64,000 bases of DNA from Streptomyces flaveus (GTDB lineage Bacteria; Actinomycetota; Actinomycetes; Streptomycetales; Streptomycetaceae): contig NZ_BMPQ01000007.1 in the NCBI RefSeq assembly GCF_014647675.1, positions 269,357 through 333,356 on the forward strand, given 5' to 3'. Within the stretch, counting starts at the first letter, position 1. Every line of letters begins with the position of its first letter. A program made the position numbers and the translations under genes. Below the pieces are notes generated by a model. It searched no databases, was not told the DNA's origin, and saw only the letters and a list, made by a program, of their open reading frames with translations. Below, one piece after another: positions 7,515-16,160 of the stretch.

Positions 7515-8567
7515 TTACGCGGAGTCGCCCAGCCGGACCAGCATCTTGCCGACGTTGCCACCGTCCAGCAGGGACAGCAGCGCCCCGGGAGCGTTCTCCA
7601 GACCGTCAACCACCGTCTCGCGCGCGGCGATCCGGCCCGTACGGAGCCAGCCCGCGACCCGCTCCTCGAACTCCGGCCGCAGGTCCTCGTGGTCGCGGAC
7701 GATGAAGCCGCGCAGGGTCAGCCGCTTGAGGACCGCCTGGATCAACTGGTTGATGTCGGCCGACCGTTGGCCGCTGCCTGCGGACCGCCGCTCCCCGCCG
7801 AACTGCGACATCATGCCGCACAGGGCGACCCGGCCACCGGTCCGCAACGCGTGCAGGGCGGCGGCCAGTTGCTCCCCGCCCACGTTGTCGAAGTAGACGT
7901 CGATACCGTCGGGTGCCATCCGGGCCAGCGCCTCGCGCACCGGCTCGGCGCGGTAGTCCGCGGCGGCGTCGTAGCCGAACTCCTTCACCAACAGGGCGCA
8001 CTTGTCCGGCCCTCCGGCGGTCCCGACGACCCGCTCCGCGCCCAGCAGCCGGGCGAACTGCCCGGCGGCACTGCCCACGGCCCCGGCCGCCGCCGACACG
8101 AAGACGGTGTCGCCGGGGCGTACCTCGGCGATCCGTGCCAGCCCGACGTACGCGGTGAAGCCGGTCTGCCCGAGCAGCCCCAACCAGGTGGGCAGCGGCG
8201 CGAGTTCGGGGTCGATACGACCGGCGCCGTCGGTGTCCGCGGCATCCAGCACGGCCCGCTCCCGCCAGCCCAGCTGGTGGCGCACATACGCCCCTGCCGG
8301 CACGGACGAACAGCGGCTCTCCTCCACGACACCCAGCGCCCGGCCGTCGAGCGGCGATCCGGGCGTGAAGTTGTGCGTGTAGTGCTTCTCGGTGCTCTCC
8401 AGTCGCCCGCGCATGGACGGGTCGACACTCATGTAGAGGTTGCGGACGAGCAGTTGACCCTCGCCGAGGGACGGCAATGGGCGCTCCTCGACGGCGAAGT
8501 CACCGGTCACCGGTTCCCCGTCGGGCCGGCGCACCAGACAGACCACCCGGGTCGTACGGGGCGTCAC
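7515..8567 (-). CDS. MDR-family NADP-dependent alkenal/enone reductase-like oxidoreductase
   Basis: A 350-aa zinc-independent medium-chain dehydrogenase/reductase like the curcumin/2-alkenal reductases, which reduce the C=C bond next to a carbonyl with NADPH. Family signs are NLYMSVDPSMRGRL, AAGAVGSAAGQFARL (nucleotide-binding loop), DVYFDNVGGE and the closing GNVGKMLVRL. No zinc-binding cysteines are present. The GTG start lies 4 bases after the preceding stop, with GAGGAG upstream. It is the last gene of the minus operon Rieske-ferredoxin-small protein-MDR, and could saturate an enone made by the oxygenase and SDR steps. Confidence 0.88.
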   Translation of the reverse strand: MTPRTTRVVCLVRRPDGEPVTGDFAVEERPLPSLGEGQLLVRNLYMSVDPSMRGRLESTEKHYTHNFTPGSPLDGRALGVVEESRCSSVPAGAYVRHQLGWRERAVLDAADTDGAGRIDPELAPLPTWLGLLGQTGFTAYVGLARIAEVRPGDTVFVSAAAGAVGSAAGQFARLLGAERVVGTAGGPDKCALLVKEFGYDAAADYRAEPVREALARMAPDGIDVYFDNVGGEQLAAALHALRTGGRVALCGMMSQFGGERRSAGSGQRSADINQLIQAVLKRLTLRGFIVRDHEDLRPEFEERVAGWLRTGRIAARETVVDGLENAPGALLSLLDGGNVGKMLVRLGDSA

Positions 8568-8571
8568 GGGG

Positions 8572-8787
8572 TCACTCCTCCGGCTGCTCGGGGACGCGAC
8601 GTCGGGCGAGGCGGCCCACCCAGCCGGCCATCTGGAGGTCGGCGTGGCGCAGCTCGCCCGACTGCCAACGGGCCTGGAAGTCGAAGATGCCCCGTGCTCC
8701 GGTCTTCGGGTCGGTCACCTCGACCAGACCGTCCTCGGTGAGCCGGTACACATGCCCGGTCAGCGGATGGATCACTTGCTTGGACAT
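8572..8787 (-). CDS. Small conserved-looking protein of unknown function
   Basis: A 71-aa soluble protein that I do not recognise. It begins MSKQVIHPLTGHVYRLTEDG and contains VEVTDPKTGARGIFDFQARW, with an Arg/Glu-rich tail. No cysteine pair, membrane segment or signal peptide is seen. The ATG at 8787 has GGAGTGA upstream; a GTG at 8796 overlapping the ferredoxin stop as GTGA is possible. It is tightly packed between ferredoxin and MDR genes, so it is probably translated with them and could be an accessory subunit of the oxygenase. That role is inference from position only. Confidence 0.7.
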   Translation of the reverse strand: MSKQVIHPLTGHVYRLTEDGLVEVTDPKTGARGIFDFQARWQSGELRHADLQMAGWVGRLARRRVPEQPEE

Positions 8788-8792
8788 GGGGC

Positions 8793-9122
8793 TCACTCCT
8801 GCACTCGGCGGCGTACGCCGCGCTTGGTCACGGTCACCGGGCCCTCGACCCGGAGCCGGCAGGCGAGCCGGGTCAGGCCGTCCACGGGTTTGCGGAGGGC
8901 TTCGATACCCTCGCGTTCCAGCGGGTCCACAGGTGAACAGTTCTCGGTGCCCTCCTCGACCGCCACGAAGCAGGTACGGCAGGTGCCCTTGCCGCCGCAG
9001 ACGGTGGGCCAGCGGTATCCGAGCCGCTGGGCGGCGCTGAACAAGTCTTCGCCGTCGAGCACTTCGAGTTCGACGCCGGAGGGCCTGACCGACACACGAT
9101 GGCCCGCCACACGGTGGGTCAC
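8793..9122 (-). CDS. [2Fe-2S] ferredoxin
   Basis: A 109-aa plant/adrenodoxin-type ferredoxin. The cluster ligands are C42, C48, C51 and C88 (CGGKGTCRTC and later RLACRL). It should carry electrons to the Rieske oxygenase encoded just upstream, whose stop it overlaps as GTGA. The GTG at 9122 is chosen for that overlap and the GGTGGA ahead of it; a GTG at 9134 would add four residues. The likely electron source is the reductase at 22638 or another cellular reductase. Confidence 0.9.
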   Translation of the reverse strand: MTHRVAGHRVSVRPSGVELEVLDGEDLFSAAQRLGYRWPTVCGGKGTCRTCFVAVEEGTENCSPVDPLEREGIEALRKPVDGLTRLACRLRVEGPVTVTKRGVRRRVQE

Positions 9123-10525
9123 GTGTTCATCCACCGGTCGAGCGTCTGGTTGAAGTGACGGATGCGGCTCTCCTGGTAGTTGGCCAGGGTGATGCCCGGC
9201 TTGCGCATCGCCTTCAGTCCCTGCTGGACGTAGGGGAGGTTCTCGCAGTCCTGGTCGAAGACGGGCCCGAGGACACCGAGTTCGGGGATGTCCGCGAATA
9301 GCATCTCCTCCGGTACCCAGCGGATCTTGGCCGGGGGCGGCATCTCGCCGGGCTTCTTCGGCGCCGACATGAAGATGATCTCGGCGGTGCAGGAGTCGGG
9401 GTCGAGACCGTTGGGTTTGAACCGGTAGATGATGTTGGACTTGGCGCCGCCCCAGGGGTTGAAGTTGGGGAACAGCAAGTAGTTGATGGCGTCCAGGAGT
9501 TCGGTGTCGGCGGTCTGGGAGAAGTCCTGGGTCGAGGTGGCCGCCAGCTGTGCGCGCATCCGCTCGGCGAGGACCTGGCGGGCTGTGCCGCCGGCCGGGA
9601 TCGCCGGCATCTCGTCCCCCTCCTGCATCACCAGGTCACGGCCCTGGGCCGCCGCGTAGAACGCACGCGAGTCGTAGAACGTCTCCAGTACGTCCTCCTC
9701 CGTGACGGAGTCCGCCACGTGCGGGCTGGGAGCACCCTGGATGTTGATCATGCGGTTCCAGTTGGGCTGGTCCGCCATGACGTCGTACTGCGAGTTGGCG
9801 TCCGCCAGCCACGGCAGCATCTGCGGGTGGGTGGCGATCACATGGAAGGACTCGATGAACGCGTCCTGGGCCACCTTCCAGTTGCAGGGCAGCACCTTCG
9901 CGATGTGCAGCGACTTGTAGCGGTCCTCCAGCGGCCAGATGTAGTACTCGTCGAAGGTGCCGCGGTAGCTCTCGAAGGACTCCGCGTACGGGTCCATGTT
10001 GATGAAGACGAAGCCGCGCCAGGTGGCCACCTGGGCCTCGGGGAGCGCGAACTTCTCCGGGGTGACATGCGGGAAGTCCCAAGAGCAGGGCGGAGTCTGC
10101 ATGGTGCCGTCGAGGTTCCAGGCGAAACCGTGGAACGAGCAGCGGAACTCGCCGACGTTGCCACCACTGGTGCGCAGCTTGCGGCCGCGGTGCAGACATA
10201 CGTTGACGTACGCGCGGATCTCGTCGGGGGCCGTCCGTACGACGATCAGCGAGTCGTCGCCGATCTCGTAGACCTCGTGGTCGCCGACCTCCGGGATCTC
10301 GCTTTCCAGGCAGGCGAACTGCCACACGCGCCGCCACACCTGCCGCATCTCGCGCTCCGCCCATTCGCGGGAGACGAAGCGCGCGGAGTCGATGTCCTCG
10401 CTGCCGATGTAGTCGTTCCTGTCGTGCCTCAGTGCGGCGGGAACGGGGCGGCTGTCCTGGTCGAGGTAGTCCTGGACGGTGGGCCCGGGGCACCGCGCGG
10501 TGACCGACTCCGACGTTTCGTCCAT
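9119..10525 (-). CDS. Rieske non-heme iron oxygenase, alpha subunit (second)
   Basis: A 468-aa catalytic subunit. The Rieske ligands are C110-x-H112 and C129-x2-H132; the catalytic domain has D221, H228 and H233 (DAFIESFHVIATH). It is about 45 residues longer than the first oxygenase and clearly a different subfamily. The ATG at 10525 has AGGAG five bases upstream. It heads an operon with ferredoxin, the 71-aa protein and the MDR enzyme, all overlapping or within a few bases. Absence of a beta-subunit gene suggests an alpha-only oxygenase. Confidence 0.9.
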   Translation of the reverse strand: MDETSESVTARCPGPTVQDYLDQDSRPVPAALRHDRNDYIGSEDIDSARFVSREWAEREMRQVWRRVWQFACLESEIPEVGDHEVYEIGDDSLIVVRTAPDEIRAYVNVCLHRGRKLRTSGGNVGEFRCSFHGFAWNLDGTMQTPPCSWDFPHVTPEKFALPEAQVATWRGFVFINMDPYAESFESYRGTFDEYYIWPLEDRYKSLHIAKVLPCNWKVAQDAFIESFHVIATHPQMLPWLADANSQYDVMADQPNWNRMINIQGAPSPHVADSVTEEDVLETFYDSRAFYAAAQGRDLVMQEGDEMPAIPAGGTARQVLAERMRAQLAATSTQDFSQTADTELLDAINYLLFPNFNPWGGAKSNIIYRFKPNGLDPDSCTAEIIFMSAPKKPGEMPPPAKIRWVPEEMLFADIPELGVLGPVFDQDCENLPYVQQGLKAMRKPGITLANYQESRIRHFNQTLDRWMNT

Positions 10526-10862
10526 CATCTCTCCTCTGGCAGAAACTTTAGAGTGAGTGTAGTTAGCAGGCGCGGCCGGGAGCAACACTCGCGACGGTGT
10601 CCGGATCCCGGATCGGCCGAGGTTGTCGAGAGAAAGTGGCGTCAGAGCGCGAATTCATGGTGACGAACCTCTCCCCAAGCCTGCCGGGGCGTGTCACACT
10701 CCGACGCACTTGAGGCTGTAGTGCCTCATAAGTTTCTTGGCCTGAGCGGAGTTGCGCCGCTTTGGCCGCAGTGCCGCCCGGTCACCCCGGCGGCCCGCGC
10801 CGTACCCCACGACGGCGGTTCACGCAGCTTTCTCGACCCTCTATGCGTGGGAGCACTCAACG
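10526..10862. promoter_or_regulatory. Divergent intergenic region between the second Rieske operon and the importer operon
   Basis: This 337-bp stretch holds the promoters of two divergent operons and no supported gene. A 6-bp inverted repeat, TGAGGC (10711-10716) and GCCTCA (10722-10727), lies near its middle and could be an operator. The GGGAG at about 10849 serves the binding-protein gene. I could not assign convincing -35/-10 pairs. Confidence 0.4.
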
Positions 10863-12005
10863 ATGAGTTCCAGACCCCGTCGCGCGGTCCGCCGCGCCCT
10901 CACCGCGATCGTCCCCGTCACCGCTCTGCTGACGCTCTCCGCGTGCGGCGGCGGTGCCACTCCGGCCGCCGAATCGAAGCCGGAGGCGGCGTCCGACTCC
11001 CCCGGCCTGGCCGCAGCCTCGAAGGCCATGGAGCAGTACACCCAGCGCCCGGCCAAGATCCCCGTCACCGAGCCGGTGGGCAAGAAGATCCCCAAGGGCA
11101 AGAAGATCGATTTCATCCTGTGCGGCGTCCAGTCCTGCAAGGACCTGGCCGACTACTTCACCGCCGGAGCGAAGGAGCTCGGCTGGGAAGTCAAGCAGAT
11201 CCCCACCCAGGGCACCCCGGAGTCCGTGCAGGCCGCCTACGAACAGGCGGTGCGTGACAAGCCGGACGCCGTCGTCGCCTCCGGGTTCCCGCGCGCGGTG
11301 TACGCCAAGCAGTTGGCAAAACTGAAGAAGGCCGGCATCCCCGTCATCCAGTCGAACGCCGACGAAGTGGTGGGCGACGGCATCTCCCTGCTGAAGAACG
11401 GGCCGGCGGACGTCGACGTCCAGGGCACGATGATCGCCTCGTGGGTCGTGTCGAACAGCGGCGCGAAGGCCGACACCGTCTACTTCGACCTGCCCGCGTA
11501 CACGATCCTCAAGCCCGTCAGGGACGGGTTCGAGACGAAGTACCGCGAGTGGTGCGAGGGCTGCGGGCTGGACACCGTCGACGTGCCGATCACCGCGATC
11601 GGCAAGGACATGCCGGACCGGGTGGTGTCGTACCTCCGCTCGCACCCGAAGGTGACCCACGTCGTCTTCTCACTGGGCCTGCTCAACGTCGGCGTCCCGG
11701 CCGCGCTGAAGACCGCCGGAATCAACGGCAAGCGCATCATCGTCAACGTCGGCGACGCACAGAGCTACCAGTACATCGAGGGCGGTCTCACCGACGCCGC
11801 CATGGCCCTGAACACGTACGAGACCGCCTGGATCCAGGTCGACGCGCTGGCCCGCCACTTCACCGGCCAGCCCATGGACGCGGACCAGAAGGCGGAGCTG
11901 CCCAACATGCTGATCACCAAGGAGAACCTGCCGTCCGCCGACGGCGACTTCCCGCTCGTCGAGGACTACCAGAAGCAGTTCAAGGCGCTCTGGGGCCTGA
12001 GTTGA
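10863..12005 (+). CDS. Sugar-type ABC transporter substrate-binding lipoprotein
   Basis: A 380-aa lipoprotein with a basic N-terminus, hydrophobic stretch and lipobox LSAC ending at Cys28. The mature part is a type I periplasmic binding protein (RbsB/XylF class): DFILCGVQSCKDLADYFTAG, then PDAVVASGFPRAVYAKQLAK and the hinge-domain segment KRIIVNVGDAQSYQYIEGG. It captures the substrate for the ATPase and permease encoded next. An in-frame start further upstream exists, but the ATG at 10863 gives the classical signal peptide. The ligand cannot be predicted; in this island it may be a glycoside, polyol or other polar catabolic substrate. Confidence 0.9.
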   Translation: MSSRPRRAVRRALTAIVPVTALLTLSACGGGATPAAESKPEAASDSPGLAAASKAMEQYTQRPAKIPVTEPVGKKIPKGKKIDFILCGVQSCKDLADYFTAGAKELGWEVKQIPTQGTPESVQAAYEQAVRDKPDAVVASGFPRAVYAKQLAKLKKAGIPVIQSNADEVVGDGISLLKNGPADVDVQGTMIASWVVSNSGAKADTVYFDLPAYTILKPVRDGFETKYREWCEGCGLDTVDVPITAIGKDMPDRVVSYLRSHPKVTHVVFSLGLLNVGVPAALKTAGINGKRIIVNVGDAQSYQYIEGGLTDAAMALNTYETAWIQVDALARHFTGQPMDADQKAELPNMLITKENLPSADGDFPLVEDYQKQFKALWGLS

Positions 12006-12015
12006 CCGGCACGGC

Positions 12016-12042
12016 CCGCCGCCGGCTCCGTGCCGGCGGCGG
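12016..12042 (+). promoter_or_regulatory. Intercistronic hairpin after the binding-protein gene
   Basis: An 11-bp perfect stem (12016-12026 with 12032-12042) with a 5-base loop in the 60-bp gap between binding-protein and ATPase genes. Hairpins here commonly protect the upstream message or partly stop transcription so that binding protein outnumbers the transporter. A plain terminator cannot be excluded. Confidence 0.65.
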
Positions 12043-12065
12043 CGCCATCCACGGATGGAGGAGCG

Positions 12066-13655
12066 GTGCACGCTGACACGTCGGCGCAGACGTCGCACGG
12101 GCGGCACGCCGGGACGGCGGAGGCGGACCGCCCGGTACTACGGGTGGAGGGGCTGTCGAAGCGATTCGGCGGAACCCAGGCGCTGAAGGACGTGGACCTC
12201 GAGATCGCCCACGGCGAGATCCACGCGCTGATCGGGCCCAACGGTTCCGGCAAGTCCACCCTCATCAAGATCCTCGCCGGATATCACCACGCCGAGCCCG
12301 GAGCGGTCGCCGAACTCGACGGCGAGCCGTTCGACCTGGGCCATGTCACCGGCTCGCGGCACGACCGGCTCCGCTTCGTCCACCAGGAACTGGGACTGGT
12401 GGAGGAGCTGAGCGCCACGGACAATCTCGCGCTCAGCCGCGGCTTCGCCCGTACGGCGTTCGGCAATATCCGCTGGCCGGAGATGGAACGGCGGACGACC
12501 GCACTGGTCGAGCGATTCGGCCTCGGCATCGACGTACGCCGGCCGCTGGCCACGGCCACCCCCGTCCAGCGCGCGGTGGTGGCCATCGCCGCCGCGCTGC
12601 AGGGCTGGGAGGGCCGGCGCGGCGTGCTGGTGCTCGACGAGCCGACCGCCGTGCTGCCGCCGGGCGAGGTGGCCCGCCTCTTCCAGATCGTGCGGGAGAT
12701 CCGCGACGCGGGTGCCGGCGTGCTGTACGTCTCGCACCGCATGGACGAGATCTTCGCGCTCGCCGACCGGGTCACCGTGATCCGCGGCGGACGCCGGATC
12801 GCCACCCGCCTGGTCTCTGAGCTCACTCCCCGGTCACTGGCGGAGCTGATGGCAGGTCAGGAGGCGGAGACTGCCCACCGGCCGCAGCCGCCCTCCGGCG
12901 CCGTCGGCAGGGTCGGCGAGACGGGCGAGGCCGCGCTGGAGGTCAGAGATCTGTGGGTCGGCCCGCTGCGCGGCGTCGGCTTCGACCTGGCCAGGGGCGA
13001 GCGGCTGGGCATCACGGGGCTGGTCGGCTCCGGCCATGAGGCAGTGCCGTACGCGGTGTGCGGGGCCTGGACCGGACCGGTGCGCGGCCGGGTGCGGATA
13101 CCGGAACGCTCCCCACGGTGGGTCGACGCGCGGGACGCCGGCGGACTCGGCATCCCTTTGGTGCCCGCCGACCGGGCGACCGAGGGGGTGGTCGGCGACT
13201 TCTCGGTCGCCGAGAACATGACCCTCCCCCTGCTCGACCGGCTCCGCGCCCGCTTGGGCCGACTGCACCGGGGACGGGAGGGCGCCCTCGTCGAGGAGTG
13301 GATCCGGCGCGTGGAAGTGCGTACGGCCGGACGCGGGGCCCCGATCACCACACTCAGCGGCGGCAACCAGCAGAAGGTCGTCATGGCCCGCTGCCTGGCC
13401 CAGCAGCCGCCGGTGCTGGTGCTGTGCGAACCGACGGCGGGCGTCGACGTCGCGACCCGGCAGCAGCTGTACGAGCTGATCGAACGTCAGGCGGGCGACG
13501 GCATGGGGGTGATCGTGTCCTCGTCCGACACGGAGGACCTGCTCACGCTGTGCACCCGCGTCCTGGTGGTACGGGACGGCCGGATCGTGCGGGAGATCAG
13601 CGGCCGGGACATCACCGAGCCCGCGCTCGTGCACGCCATGGAAGGAACCGAGTGA
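12066..13655 (+). CDS. RbsA/MglA-type ABC transporter ATPase (two fused domains)
   Basis: A 529-aa ATPase with two nucleotide-binding domains in tandem. Domain 1 has Walker A GPNGSGKST (residues 57-65) and a Walker B VLVLDEPTAVL, but the signature loop is degenerate (ATPVQRAVVAIAAAL). Domain 2 has a degenerate Walker A (GLVGSGHEAV), a good LSGGNQQ signature (430-436) and a Walker B in which the usual Asp is Cys454 (VLVLCEPTAGVD). Thus one composite ATP site is likely to do most of the work. The GTG at 12066 has GGAGGA upstream. It drives the permease encoded after it. Confidence 0.9.
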   Translation: MHADTSAQTSHGRHAGTAEADRPVLRVEGLSKRFGGTQALKDVDLEIAHGEIHALIGPNGSGKSTLIKILAGYHHAEPGAVAELDGEPFDLGHVTGSRHDRLRFVHQELGLVEELSATDNLALSRGFARTAFGNIRWPEMERRTTALVERFGLGIDVRRPLATATPVQRAVVAIAAALQGWEGRRGVLVLDEPTAVLPPGEVARLFQIVREIRDAGAGVLYVSHRMDEIFALADRVTVIRGGRRIATRLVSELTPRSLAELMAGQEAETAHRPQPPSGAVGRVGETGEAALEVRDLWVGPLRGVGFDLARGERLGITGLVGSGHEAVPYAVCGAWTGPVRGRVRIPERSPRWVDARDAGGLGIPLVPADRATEGVVGDFSVAENMTLPLLDRLRARLGRLHRGREGALVEEWIRRVEVRTAGRGAPITTLSGGNQQKVVMARCLAQQPPVLVLCEPTAGVDVATRQQLYELIERQAGDGMGVIVSSSDTEDLLTLCTRVLVVRDGRIVREISGRDITEPALVHAMEGTE

Positions 13656-13670
13656 GAAGGAACCGAGTGA
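13641..13670 (+). repeat. 15-bp perfect tandem duplication over the ATPase stop and permease RBS
   Basis: The 15-mer GAAGGAACCGAGTGA occurs twice in a row (13641-13655 and 13656-13670). The first copy holds the end and stop of the ATPase gene, the second provides the GAAGGA ribosome site of the permease, whose ATG is at 13672. A local duplication seems to have moved a coupled start 15 bases downstream. Confidence 0.9.
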
Positions 13671-13671
13671 C

Positions 13672-14784
13672 ATGACATCCACCCCGACCCGGCCGGCGGA
13701 ACACCGGCCGGTCACCGACCCGGACGCCCCCGCGGTGTACACCGCGGGGACGCCCGTCGCGCTGGGCCGGCGGGCGGCGGCCGCCCTGTCGTTCCGGAAC
13801 ATCGGCGCCGTCTACGTGTGGCTGCTCATCGTCGTGATCTTCTCCGTGTGGGCGCCGGAGACGTTCCCGACCGCCACCACGGTCAAGCAGGTACTGAACG
13901 GCAACGCCGTGGCCGGTCTGGTGGCGCTCAGCGTTGTCGCTCCGCTGGCCGCACGCGTCTTCGACCTCTCCGTCGCCTTCACCATGTCGCTGACCAGCGT
14001 GCTGACCGCCCATTTCCTGGTCAACGCGGGCCTCGGCTCCGGCACCGCGATCACCCTGGCGATGACGGCCGCCCTGCTGGTCGGGGTGATCAACGGAATC
14101 GTGGTGGTGGTGCTGCGGGTCGACTCGTTCATCGCCACGCTGGCCACCGGCGCACTGATCCAGTCCCTGATCACCATGGTGACCAACGACAGCTCGATCA
14201 CCGGCCTCCAACTGCTGGCCAAGCCGTTTGCCAGCATCGCCCAACTGGACGCCGGCGGCATCACGCTGCCCGTGCTGTATCTGCTCCTCGCCGCGACGGC
14301 CATCTGGTTCCTGCTGGAACACACCGCCACCGGCCGCCGGCTGTACGCGACCGGCTTCAACGAGAACGCGGCACGTCTACAAGGAGTACGCACCGGCCGA
14401 CTGCGCTTCATGACCCTGGTGACGTCCGCGCTGCTCTCCGGTTTCGCCGGGGTCGTGTTCGCGTCCTCCGTCGGATCCGGATCGCCGACCGCCGGCACGC
14501 CGTACCTGCTGTCGGCCTACGCGGCGGCCTTCGTCGGAGCGACCCAGCTGCGTGCGGGGCGCTTCAACGCCTGGGGAACAGTGATCGCCGTACTCCTGCT
14601 CGGCACCGGCATCACCGGGCTCGGCCTCGCCACCAGCGCGCCGTGGGCCACGAGCCTGTTCACCGGCTCCGTTCTCATCGTCGCGCTGGTTCTCACGGGT
14701 GGGCGGATCGCGCTACCGGCGGTTCTGCGCCGCCGGAAGCCGTCGCCCGCCGAGCCTGTAGCCAGTCCTGACAAGAAGGTCTGA
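13672..14784 (+). CDS. RbsC-type ABC transporter permease
   Basis: A 370-aa inner-membrane permease of the branched-chain amino acid/ribose class. A 40-residue cytoplasmic tail is followed by about eight to ten hydrophobic helices, the first at residues 47-60 (VYVWLLIVVIFSVW). The EAA-like loop region is seen around YATGFNENAARLQGVRTGRL. With the ATPase (probably paired with a homodimer of this protein) and the binding protein it forms a complete RbsABC-like importer. Its stop overlaps the alcohol dehydrogenase start. Confidence 0.9.
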   Translation: MTSTPTRPAEHRPVTDPDAPAVYTAGTPVALGRRAAAALSFRNIGAVYVWLLIVVIFSVWAPETFPTATTVKQVLNGNAVAGLVALSVVAPLAARVFDLSVAFTMSLTSVLTAHFLVNAGLGSGTAITLAMTAALLVGVINGIVVVVLRVDSFIATLATGALIQSLITMVTNDSSITGLQLLAKPFASIAQLDAGGITLPVLYLLLAATAIWFLLEHTATGRRLYATGFNENAARLQGVRTGRLRFMTLVTSALLSGFAGVVFASSVGSGSPTAGTPYLLSAYAAAFVGATQLRAGRFNAWGTVIAVLLLGTGITGLGLATSAPWATSLFTGSVLIVALVLTGGRIALPAVLRRRKPSPAEPVASPDKKV

Positions 14785-15830
14785 TGATGAAAGCGGTTCA
14801 GTACCGGGCGGTGGGTGTCGGGCCCGAGGTGGTCGAGGTTCCGGTGCCCGAACCGGGGCCGGGCCAGGTGCTGTTGAAGGTGACAGCCGCGGGGCTGTGC
14901 CACTCCGACCTGGCGGTCATGAGCTGGCCCGAGGAAATCTTCCCTTACCCGCTGCCGATGACGCTCGGTCACGAGGGCGTCGGAACCGTCGCGGCTCTGG
15001 GTAACGGTGTCACCGAGGTGGCGGAGGGCGACGAGGTGGCGGTGTACGGACCGTGGGGCTGCGGCCGCTGCCGTACCTGCGCCGAGGGCAGGGAGAACTA
15101 CTGTCCGCACGCCGCCGGGCTCGGCATCATGCCGCCCGGTCTTGGCTCTCCCGGCGCCCTCGCCGAGTACATGGTGGTGGACTCGCCCCGCCACCTGGTG
15201 CCGTTGGGTGGACTGGACCCGGTGCAGGCGGCACCGCTCACCGACGCCGGGCTGACGCCGTATCACGCGATCAGGCAGGCGCTGCCGAAGCTGGTGCCGG
15301 GCAGTACGGCGGTGGTGATCGGTGTCGGTGGGCTGGGGCATCTCGCCGTACAACTGTTGCGCGCGCTGACGTCGGCCCGGGTTGTCGCTCTCGATGTGAG
15401 CAAGGAGAAGCTGGAGTTGGCGCGCGCGGTGGGCGCTCACGAGACGCTGCTCTCCGATGAGGAGGCGGCGACACGGGTACGGGAGCTGACCGGCGGCACC
15501 GGGGCGGAGGTCGTGCTGGACTTCGTAGGGGTCGAGGCGACCTTGGCGGTGGCCGCCGCGTCGGTGGCGGTGGCGGGTGATGTGACCGTCGTCGGGATCG
15601 GGGGTGGGACTCTGGCGGTCGGCTTCGGTGGGGGGCTGCCGTTCGGGGTGTCCGCGTCGGCGCCGTACTGGGGGAGCCGGGTGGAGCTCATCGACGTCGT
15701 CGGGCTTGCGCGGGAGGGGCTGGTCTCCTCCCATGTGGAGACGTTCTCGATCGAGGACGCTCCGGCAGCGTATGAGCGCCTGCATGCCGGGGAGATCGTC
15801 GGCCGTGCGGTGGTGCTGCCGCACGGGTGA
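14784..15830 (+). CDS. Zinc-dependent alcohol dehydrogenase
   Basis: A 348-aa medium-chain zinc alcohol dehydrogenase. Catalytic zinc ligands are C39 and H63-E64; structural zinc ligands are C93, C96, C99 and C107. The nucleotide loop is GVGGLGHLAVQ. The gene overlaps the permease stop (TGATGATG) and has two adjacent ATGs, of which the second has GAAGG at better spacing. Being the last gene of the importer operon, it probably catalyses an early oxidation of the imported compound. It ends just before a long Streptomyces inverted repeat. Confidence 0.9.
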   Translation: MMKAVQYRAVGVGPEVVEVPVPEPGPGQVLLKVTAAGLCHSDLAVMSWPEEIFPYPLPMTLGHEGVGTVAALGNGVTEVAEGDEVAVYGPWGCGRCRTCAEGRENYCPHAAGLGIMPPGLGSPGALAEYMVVDSPRHLVPLGGLDPVQAAPLTDAGLTPYHAIRQALPKLVPGSTAVVIGVGGLGHLAVQLLRALTSARVVALDVSKEKLELARAVGAHETLLSDEEAATRVRELTGGTGAEVVLDFVGVEATLAVAAASVAVAGDVTVVGIGGGTLAVGFGGGLPFGVSASAPYWGSRVELIDVVGLAREGLVSSHVETFSIEDAPAAYERLHAGEIVGRAVVLPHG

Positions 15831-15841
15831 GCCGGGGCGGC

Positions 15842-16160
15842 CGCGAGGGTTTTCGCCCCCGCCGCCCCTACCCGTCCCATCCCTCTGGGGCTCCGCCCCA
15901 GACCCGTCGGGGGCCAGCCCCCGAACCCCCGCTCCTCAAACGCCGGAGGGGCTGATTTTCCGCGGCCTGGGCTGATTTCCGCAGCTGAGATTCCGCTGCC
16001 CGAGAGGATCCTTGCCCAGGGGGCACTTTGCAGCCCAGTCCCGCATCAAGTCAGCCCGTCCGGCGTTTGAGGACGAGGCCGTTCAGGCCGAAAGCGGGGG
16101 TCTGGGGGCGGCAGCCCCCAGGGACGGGACGGGAAGGGGCGGCGGGGGTGAAACCACCCT
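15842..16160. repeat. Long Streptomyces-type inverted repeat between convergent genes
   Basis: Two arms of about 110 bp, roughly 15842-15953 and 16048-16160, are imperfect reverse complements. Shared blocks include CCGGCGTTTGAGG on the right arm and CCTCAAACGCCGG on the left, a GGGGGTCTGGGGGCGGCAGC-like hairpin, and an outer GGGGCGGCGGGGG/CCCCCGCCGCCCC block. Each arm also carries its own small palindrome (GGGGCTCCGCCCC; CTGGGGGCGGCAGCCCCCAG). Such elements are common near the 3' ends of Streptomyces genes and may act as terminators. The right arm runs into the end of the ThuA gene. Confidence 0.85.
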
